Shown piece by piece: positions 6,677 to 10,564 of a stretch of 10,564 nucleotides of DNA. Numbering within the stretch: the first letter of the stretch is position 1; every line of letters starts with the position of its first letter. The notes under the pieces are model-generated. The model had not been told where the DNA came from and ran no database searches. It saw nothing but the letters and a program-made list of their open reading frames with translations. The DNA comes from Defluviitaleaceae bacterium (GTDB lineage Bacteria; Bacillota; Clostridia; Lachnospirales; WRAX01), in assembly GCA_009787945.1 (NCBI GenBank), contig WQSI01000061.1:1-10564 (forward strand), in the 5' to 3' direction. The position numbers and the translations under genes were made by a program.

Positions 6677-7623
6677 TGACCGAAAAGAAACTGGTTTTTG
6701 CCATATTTGCCCTGGTGCTAGTGTTTGTTGCGATGCTGGCTTTGGTTTTGGTTGCCATGGGGCAGTCTGGTATATTAGAGCGGCCTGAAATTCGCCAGGG
6801 GCAAGCCAGAGAGCCATGGACGCCACCGCCAAGATATGAAAGAGAGCCTCACACACCACCGCCACCACCCCCCAACATAGAGGATTTAGAGGATTTCTTC
6901 GCAACCTTCCCCTATCAGGTGTCGGTTTTTTATAAAAATTTGGACACAGGCTTTGTTTTCATGCACAGGGAAAATGTGGTTTACACCTCTGCCAGCTTAA
7001 ACAAGGCAAGCCACGCCCTTTATATCTACCAGTTGGCAGAAATGGGGCAAACCGACCTAAACCGCGTCCACACCTTTAGGCAAGGGGAAAGGAGGGGCGG
7101 CACAGGGGTAATCCGCTTTGGCACGCCCTATGGCACTCAATTTACCCACCTCGAGCTGCTTATGTACTCGGTTTTATATTCTGACAACACAGCTTTTGAC
7201 ATTTTGCGCAATGCCTATCGCTATTACACCCCTAGCTATTATTATTTCAGCCGCCAAAGCGGGCGTGATATGAGCCTGATAACCAATGACCGCACCCACC
7301 GCGTAACAGCTGCGGATATGGGGCATCTGATGGAACAAATCCACAACTTTTTTGAAACAGAAACAGAGCTTGCAAGGCATTTCCAACATAGCATGTTTAA
7401 CAGTGATGTGCCAATTATCACCTCCGACCATCCTATCGCCCAAAAATATGGGCATTGGGGGGATGGCAATATAAACGCCTTCCATGATATGGGGATAATT
7501 TACGCACCAAGCCCTTATATCCTCGTCATCCTGTCAGACATGCATGACACCGAGCCTTTCCACGTTTTTGATGAAATTTCTATGTTTATCCAAAATTTTA
7601 ACGACAGGCATTTTATTCCATAA
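6676..7623 (+). CDS. Membrane-anchored serine hydrolase, class A beta-lactamase fold
   Basis: A 315-residue protein from a GTG start, with GAGGTG (6662-6667) eight bases upstream and a one-base overlap with the amidase stop. An N-terminal membrane helix (about 6-28) is followed by a Pro-rich spacer (about 49-67) that would reach into the wall, then a penicillin-recognising serine hydrolase domain. The nucleophile motif is SLNK (S107, K110), followed by SDN (169-171) and K-Y-G (257-259). I do not find the ExxLN omega-loop motif of true class A beta-lactamases, so it is more likely a wall-processing carboxypeptidase-type enzyme or a non-hydrolytic relative than a resistance enzyme. The tandem with the amidase supports a peptidoglycan role. 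Confidence 0.82.
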   Translation: MTEKKLVFAIFALVLVFVAMLALVLVAMGQSGILERPEIRQGQAREPWTPPPRYEREPHTPPPPPPNIEDLEDFFATFPYQVSVFYKNLDTGFVFMHRENVVYTSASLNKASHALYIYQLAEMGQTDLNRVHTFRQGERRGGTGVIRFGTPYGTQFTHLELLMYSVLYSDNTAFDILRNAYRYYTPSYYYFSRQSGRDMSLITNDRTHRVTAADMGHLMEQIHNFFETETELARHFQHSMFNSDVPIITSDHPIAQKYGHWGDGNINAFHDMGIIYAPSPYILVILSDMHDTEPFHVFDEISMFIQNFNDRHFIP

Positions 7624-7630
7624 CGCCGTA

Positions 7631-7651
7631 GGGGCGCATATTATGCGCCCC
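7631..7651. repeat. Solo copy of the 19-nt palindrome between convergent genes
   Basis: GGGCGCATATTATGCGCCC (7632-7650) has nine-base arms around a central T and one further G-C pair outside. It is identical to palindromes in the miniature elements at both ends of the window and is preceded by the same CGTA. Here it stands alone, between the 3' ends of the serine hydrolase gene and the 61-residue gene. It may help end transcription from both sides, though no T tract follows on either strand. Confidence 0.75.
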
Positions 7652-7657
7652 CATACT

Positions 7658-7843
7658 TTATGAATACAACATCGCAATACTTTTCTCTACAGATGCAATA
7701 TCCTCCTTGTCCATAGGTGCTTTTGCCCTTTCGATAAGCTTATCCAACCCATTGACTTTAATGCCAGAATTAATCGCTTTAAGTTCCAAAAGGTCAAAAA
7801 GTCTTTCTGTTTGTTTTTCGCGTATTTCTAAATTATTTGCCAT
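7658..7843 (-). CDS. Small conserved-looking protein of unknown function (61 residues)
   Basis: I do not recognise the family. The 61-residue product is charged, predicted mostly helical, with no membrane segment, no Cys and no Pro-rich part (N-terminus MANNLEIREKQTERLFDLLE). It is very likely a real gene: AGGAGG (7851-7856) lies seven bases before the ATG, and a consensus promoter TTGACA-17-TAAAAT (7864-7892) precedes it. It is transcribed alone, convergent with the serine hydrolase gene and divergent from ridA. Its size would fit a small regulator or a helper protein, but nothing in the sequence assigns a role. Confidence 0.8.
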   Translation of the reverse strand: MANNLEIREKQTERLFDLLELKAINSGIKVNGLDKLIERAKAPMDKEDIASVEKSIAMLYS

Positions 7844-7863
7844 AAAAATACCTCCTTTTGGTT

Positions 7864-7892
7864 ATTTTATCATGTTTAAAATTCCGTGTCAA
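7864..7892 (-). promoter_or_regulatory. Sigma-A promoter of the 61-residue protein gene
   Basis: On the minus strand TTGACA (7887-7892), a spacer of exactly 17, and TAAAAT (7864-7869). The start is predicted near 7857, immediately before the AGGAGG site, so the leader is very short. Its -35 box lies about 20 bases from the -35 box of the divergent ridA promoter. Confidence 0.8.
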
Positions 7893-7911
7893 GAAGGTTG
7901 CTAATAAATCC

Positions 7912-7940
7912 TTGACTGGTTATCCTGTGTCGTGTATAAT
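7912..7940 (+). promoter_or_regulatory. Sigma-A promoter of ridA
   Basis: TTGACT (7912-7917), a spacer of 17, and a perfect TATAAT (7935-7940). The predicted start near 7947 gives a leader of about 20 nt holding GGAGG seven bases before the ridA ATG. It is divergent from the promoter of the 61-residue gene. Confidence 0.82.
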
Positions 7941-7966
7941 GAGTTTAAAATTCTGGAGGAATTACA

Positions 7967-8347
7967 ATGAAAAAAGAAATTATTAACACGGAAAACGCCC
8001 CAGCCGCCATCGGCCCTTATGTACAAGGAACATCTTTTGGTGACCTTATCTTTACATCAGGTCAGCTGCCTATCGACCCTGACACAGGCAAATTAATAAA
8101 TGGCGGCATCACAGAGGACACTCGCCAAGCACTTAAAAATGTTCAAGCCATTTTGCTGTCTGCTGGCTCAGATTTGGACAAGGTGCTAAAAGCCACAGTC
8201 TACATAAAAGACATGGCAGACTTTGCCGAGATGAACAAGGTTTATGAGGATTTTTTCAGCGGAAACCCCCCTGCCCGCACCTGTTTCCAAGTGGCAAAAC
8301 TGCCCTTGGATGCCATTGTAGAGGTTGAGGTTATTGCTCATAAATAA
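7967..8347 (+). CDS. ridA: RidA, 2-iminobutanoate/2-iminopropanoate deaminase
   Basis: A 126-residue protein of the RidA/YjgF/UK114 family, a cytosolic trimer that hydrolyses reactive enamine/imine intermediates released by PLP enzymes such as threonine dehydratase. The length is typical. Family features include the N-terminal AIGPYVQG, FTSGQLP (29-35), and PPARTCFQV with Arg104, which matches the substrate-binding arginine; Glu119 in VEVEVIA matches the conserved acidic residue 15 positions later. GGAGG sits seven bases before the ATG, and a strong promoter precedes it. It is monocistronic. A miniature element has inserted at its stop codon, and the 8-bp target duplication begins with that TAA, so the protein is unchanged but its terminator now lies about 200 bp away. 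Confidence 0.95.
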   Translation: MKKEIINTENAPAAIGPYVQGTSFGDLIFTSGQLPIDPDTGKLINGGITEDTRQALKNVQAILLSAGSDLDKVLKATVYIKDMADFAEMNKVYEDFFSGNPPARTCFQVAKLPLDAIVEVEVIAHK

Positions 8348-8352
8348 ACAAA

Positions 8353-8545
8353 GGTAATTATATACGGCTTTACACAAACCCCCCGTGTATTACCTCTTGA
8401 CTTTGGCATCATCATCCATCGTAGGGGCGCATATTATGCGCCCGCTGCTGGGCAAACGTATTCTGCATCACCATTACCTTTGTCGGACAACGGGCGCATA
8501 ATATGCGCCCCTACGCGGTGTTGTGTAGAATTATACATAGTTACC
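8353..8545 (-). mobile_element. 193-bp miniature inverted-repeat element (copy B) with 8-bp target duplication
   Basis: The ends are imperfect inverted repeats: GGTAATTATATAC...TACACAA on the left and, read on the opposite strand, GGTAACTATGTAT...TACACAA on the right (18 of 25 positions match). TAAACAAA lies immediately outside both ends (8345-8352 and 8546-8553), a clean 8-bp target-site duplication. Inside are the palindromes at 8425-8443 and 8492-8510, in inverted orientation around a 48-bp core. There is no coding capacity, so it would depend on a transposase elsewhere. GG termini with 8-bp duplications occur in IS families such as ISL3 and IS1595; assigning this one is inference. Confidence 0.85.
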
Positions 8546-8550
8546 TAAAC

Positions 8551-8585
8551 AAAAATGCCATGGCATAAAAGTCCATGGCATTTTT
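8551..8585. terminator. Bidirectional intrinsic terminator between ridA and the stalk-domain gene
   Basis: AAAAATGCCATGG (8551-8563) pairs perfectly with CCATGGCATTTTT (8573-8585) around a nine-base loop. T runs follow the GC-rich stem core on both strands, so it can serve ridA from the left and the stalk-domain gene (stop at 8596) from the right. Without the miniature element it would begin only a few bases after the ridA stop codon. Confidence 0.9.
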
Positions 8586-8595
8586 ATATTTAAAA

Positions 8596-9318
8596 CTATT
8601 GCAAATCAGCAGACATAGCCCAAAGGGTTTGACCCGAACCAGGGTCGCCTGCGCCGCCTGCGCGAACCTGCACCACTAGCAATTGTACGCCAGTTACGTC
8701 AACATCAAGATTTACAGGCATTTGACCGCCACCTAACACAAAAGAATGGATTGGTGTGCCATCCCCAAGAATGGTAACAGTTGCTTCTCTGTTGCCAGGC
8801 GCGCCATCAACACGACCAAACAAACCAGTAAGGCGAGAATATGCACCGCCTAGATTGTGGTGAGTTTCTAGTTGGTTATTGTTATTGCTGATTCTGTATG
8901 TAGTAACATTTGTGTGGGTTGTGCCAACTATCTGCACAGAACCCTCTGTGGCAGTTCTCTCGACAAAATTTTCATTTAGTCGTGTGCCGTGGAAAGTGGT
9001 GTCAGCAAGGCGGTTGCCTGGCTGTTGGTGGGATGTGGTCAACAAAACGGTATTTGTTGCCACATCAAAATCAATTTCCAAACCAACCATGTCAGCTACA
9101 GCGCGAACAGGCAGGAAAGTTCTGCCATCAATTACAAACGGGCGACTGTCATAGTCAAAATCCTGAATTTCGCCATTAAAGCTAACCCCTACACCAAAAA
9201 TCAACTCACGCATAACAGGATTTGCCGCAACAACAGTTGCAGATAAGGCAAACATAACAGCAACCCCCACAACAAAACCCTTCATACCACTAACTCTTTT
9301 GATTCTTTTCTCATTCAT
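8596..9318 (-). CDS. Secreted protein with copper-amine-oxidase-N (stalk) domain and NPCBM-like C-terminus
   Basis: A 240-residue exported protein. A basic start and hydrophobic stretch (about 13-31) ending in VVAA look like a signal peptide. Residues about 44-94 form a copper amine oxidase N-like ('stalk') domain with the hallmark DGRTFLPVRAVADMVG (64-79); in clostridia these domains sit on secreted proteins and do not imply amine oxidation. Residues about 105-240 resemble the NPCBM/NEW2 carbohydrate-binding module (HHNLGGAYSRLTGLFG, then beta strands), so binding to glycans or the cell wall is plausible but unproven. AGGAGG lies ten bases before the ATG, slightly far; the ATG at residue 12 is an alternative. 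The gene has its own promoter and shares the terminator at 8551-8585. Confidence 0.85.
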   Translation of the reverse strand: MNEKRIKRVSGMKGFVVGVAVMFALSATVVAANPVMRELIFGVGVSFNGEIQDFDYDSRPFVIDGRTFLPVRAVADMVGLEIDFDVATNTVLLTTSHQQPGNRLADTTFHGTRLNENFVERTATEGSVQIVGTTHTNVTTYRISNNNNQLETHHNLGGAYSRLTGLFGRVDGAPGNREATVTILGDGTPIHSFVLGGGQMPVNLDVDVTGVQLLVVQVRAGGAGDPGSGQTLWAMSADLQ

Positions 9319-9359
9319 CTCTGAATTTCCTCCTGAATTTCTAAATTTTTACCCTAACA

Positions 9360-9387
9360 ATTATACCACGATTTTTAAAAATGTCAA
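9360..9387 (-). promoter_or_regulatory. Sigma-A promoter of the stalk-domain protein gene
   Basis: On the minus strand a perfect TTGACA (9382-9387), a spacer of 16, and a perfect TATAAT (9360-9365). The predicted start is near 9353, about 35 nt before the ATG. It is one of the strongest-looking promoters in the window, suggesting high expression. Confidence 0.82.
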
Positions 9388-9424
9388 GGATTTTTTGCGA
9401 TTTGTTAATGATGTGACACTTAGG

Positions 9425-9601
9425 CTATTCTTCGCAAAGCATCAGAGCCGCCATCAGAAAAACCAGGTCGTTTTGAGTGGGCTTGGGCTGTGTGGGCTGT
9501 TTGGGTTGGCTTTGGGCTGGTTGCGCTGTGGGTTCTGGCTGGGGTTTGAAATATCTATAAAATGGCTCTGGTATGACGCTGGTGTCAATTGTATTTTTCA
9601 T
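9425..9601 (-). CDS. Small Pro/Gln-rich protein with a hydrophobic C-terminus (58 residues)
   Basis: A short gene whose product has three parts: a start MKNTIDTSVIPEPFYRYF, a low-complexity middle (about 19-43) built of Pro, Gln, Lys and Thr, and a C-terminal hydrophobic stretch DLVFLMAALMLC (45-56) ending in two Glu. GAGGTG lies four to five bases before the ATG. It follows dut by 57 bp on the same strand with no terminator between them, so it is probably in the dut transcript. I do not recognise the family. A membrane-associated or spore-associated peptide is conceivable, but this is a guess. The rightward frame covering this region is a shadow with no supporting signals. Confidence 0.65.
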   Translation of the reverse strand: MKNTIDTSVIPEPFYRYFKPQPEPTAQPAQSQPKQPTQPKPTQNDLVFLMAALMLCEE

Positions 9602-9658
9602 AATTCACCTCGAAATTCTTTTGATATTTCAAGGTATTCTAGGACATCGAGAGATATG

Positions 9659-10102
9659 TTATTTCACACCTGTGGAACCATAGCCCCCCTCGCCGCGGGG
9701 GCTGTCTGGCAGGGCTTCCACTTTTGCAAATTGTATTTGTTCCACACGGTTTATCACCATTTGGGCAATGCGGTCGCCGCGGTTTATGGTAAAATCCTCC
9801 TCACCTAGGTTGATAAGGAGGACGCTGACCTCCCCCCGATAATCCGCGTCAATAGTGCCTGGGGTGTTTGGCATGGAGATTCCGTGGCGAAGCCCTAAGC
9901 CGCTTCGGGGGCGAACTTGGGCTTCAAAGCCTTTGGGCAGAGCCATTTTAAAACCAAGGGGAATAGCTTTGCGCTCCATGGGTTTTAGGGTTATTGGTTC
10001 ATCTATGCAGGCGCGCAAATCCATGCCTGCCGCCCCTTCGGTTTCGTAGGTTGGCAGGGGCAAATCTTTTGCCTGGTCAAGCTGTTGTATTAAAAATTCC
10101 AT
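9659..10102 (-). CDS. dut: dUTP diphosphatase (dUTPase)
   Basis: A 147-residue cytosolic homotrimeric enzyme that hydrolyses dUTP to dUMP and pyrophosphate, keeping uracil out of DNA and supplying dUMP for thymidylate synthesis. All five family motifs are present in order: AGMDLRA (25-31), PRSGLG (65-70), GTIDADYRGE (82-91, with the catalytic aspartate), RIAQMV (111-116) and RGEGGYGSTG (136-145). Motif 5 is complete, so the enzyme should be active. GAGGTG lies five bases before the ATG. It is divergent from purC with back-to-back promoters, and the Pro/Gln-rich gene follows on the same strand. Confidence 0.97.
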   Translation of the reverse strand: MEFLIQQLDQAKDLPLPTYETEGAAGMDLRACIDEPITLKPMERKAIPLGFKMALPKGFEAQVRPRSGLGLRHGISMPNTPGTIDADYRGEVSVLLINLGEEDFTINRGDRIAQMVINRVEQIQFAKVEALPDSPRGEGGYGSTGVK

Positions 10103-10119
10103 ATGTTCACCTCGTTTTG

Positions 10120-10148
10120 ATTATATATCCAACTCCCAAAAATGTCAA
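10120..10148 (-). promoter_or_regulatory. Sigma-A promoter of dut
   Basis: On the minus strand TTGACA (10143-10148), exactly 17 bases, then TATAAT (10120-10125), both perfect consensus. The predicted start near 10113 leaves a leader of about ten bases that carries the GAGGTG site. Confidence 0.82.
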
Positions 10149-10160
10149 TGAGATTTTCTA

Positions 10161-10189
10161 TTGGCAAAGGGGCGGGGTTGTGTTATAAT
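10161..10189 (+). promoter_or_regulatory. Promoter of purC
   Basis: TTGGCA (10161-10166), a spacer of 17, and TATAAT (10184-10189) with an upstream TG (extended -10). The predicted start near 10196 leaves about 16 nt before the ATG, so there is no room for a purine riboswitch in this leader. The 15 bases 10175-10189 are identical to the amidase promoter. Confidence 0.78.
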
Positions 10190-10211
10190 AATTTAACAGG
10201 AGGGATTTATT

Positions 10212-10564
10212 ATGGAATTGGTATATACTGGAAAGACCAAAGATGTGTTCGCTTTGGCAGATGGAAACTATTTACTGCAATTTAAGGATGATGCAACAGG
10301 GAAAGACGGGGTTTTTGACCCTGGCGAAAATTCCGTGGGGCTTACCATCGACGGACTTGGGCGGGAGTCCATCGCCCTTAGCAAGTATTTTTTTGAGATG
10401 CTAGGCCGCGGGGGCGTTCCAACCCATTTTATTTCTGCGGATTTGGACAAGGCGCAGATGGTGGTTAAGCCTGCTGTTATGTTTGGCAAGGGTTTGGAGG
10501 TTGTTGTCCGCTTTAAGGCAACAGGCAGCTTCACCCGCCGTTATGGGGATTACATACCAGAAGG
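10212..10564 (+). CDS. purC: SAICAR synthetase PurC, 5' part
   Basis: Phosphoribosylaminoimidazole-succinocarboxamide synthase, which joins aspartate to CAIR with ATP in purine biosynthesis. The first 117 codons are present and the gene runs off the right edge with no stop codon. Family features: YTGKTKDVF near the start (nucleotide-binding beta hairpin), FKDDATGKDGVFDPG (about 24-38), PTHFISADLDKAQMVVKPA, and EVVVRFKATGSFTRRYG near the cut. AGGAGGG lies seven bases before the ATG. It is divergent from dut. Other purine genes may follow outside the window. Confidence 0.95.
   Translation, partial: MELVYTGKTKDVFALADGNYLLQFKDDATGKDGVFDPGENSVGLTIDGLGRESIALSKYFFEMLGRGGVPTHFISADLDKAQMVVKPAVMFGKGLEVVVRFKATGSFTRRYGDYIPE

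Noticed and set aside
6676..7623. Antibiotic-resistance beta-lactamase
   Set aside because: SxxK, SDN and KxG are present, but no ExxLN motif was found, and the gene is coupled to a wall amidase.
164..8545. CRISPR array from the repeated palindromes
   Set aside because: The copies are thousands of bases apart, paired in inverted orientation with a conserved middle, and there are no regularly spaced variable spacers or cas genes.
9598..9663. 21-codon leftward frame ending in an ATGA overlap with the Pro/Gln-rich gene
   Set aside because: The sequence looks protein-like and the stop overlaps the next ATG, but there is no ATG, GTG or TTG start in frame after the preceding stop.
9299..9808. Rightward 169-codon frame
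   Set aside because: It runs antisense through dut, the Pro/Gln-rich gene and the stalk-domain promoter, and the Gly/Leu/Trp-rich product mirrors the Pro/Gln repeats on the other strand; no ribosome binding site or promoter.
10190..10211. Purine riboswitch upstream of purC
   Set aside because: The predicted leader is only about 16 nt, far too short for an aptamer.

Overview
The window reads as a Bacillota (Firmicutes) chromosome, most likely an anaerobic member of class Clostridia. The signs are AGGAGG-type ribosome binding sites, consensus sigma-A promoters with 16-17 bp spacers, the rpmE-yqhQ-prmC block, and a secreted protein with a copper-amine-oxidase-N ('stalk') domain. Base composition looks intermediate by eye; I did not count it, and I cannot name the genus. 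Almost everything is housekeeping. I see no phage, no CRISPR array, no transposase and no defence system.

Layout. Positions 1-313 hold no gene: a hairpin-rich repeat at the left edge, a terminator-like hairpin, and a decayed copy of a miniature inverted-repeat element. Two leftward operons follow. The distal one is rpmE (ribosomal protein L31), yqhQ (DUF1385 membrane protein) and prmC (release-factor glutamine methyltransferase), driven by a TTGACA-17-TAAAAT promoter. The proximal one is hflX (ribosome-associated GTPase), a GNAT acetyltransferase and a YdcF/SanA-like DUF218 membrane protein. hflX has a predicted leader of about 305 nt containing a five-codon reading frame and a large inverted-repeat element directly upstream of the hflX ribosome binding site. 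Diverging from hflX, a rightward pair encodes a membrane-anchored N-acetylmuramoyl-L-alanine amidase and a membrane-anchored serine hydrolase of the class A beta-lactamase fold.

From 7.6 to 8.6 kb there is a 61-residue protein gene (leftward) and ridA (rightward), transcribed from back-to-back promoters. A 193-bp miniature element with an 8-bp target duplication then sits exactly between the ridA stop codon and its bidirectional terminator. Beyond it lie a leftward secreted stalk-domain/NPCBM-like protein, a short Pro/Gln-rich protein downstream of dut (dUTPase), and the 5' part of purC (SAICAR synthetase), which runs off the right edge.

The genes fall into translation and ribosome upkeep (rpmE, prmC, hflX), cell-wall processing (amidase, serine hydrolase, DUF218 protein, stalk-domain protein), and nucleotide or metabolite hygiene (dut, purC, ridA). 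The most interesting parts are non-coding: two copies of a miniature element carrying paired 19-nt palindromes, a solo palindrome between convergent genes, and the structured hflX leader, which could be an antibiotic- or stress-responsive attenuator, an inserted mobile element, or both.
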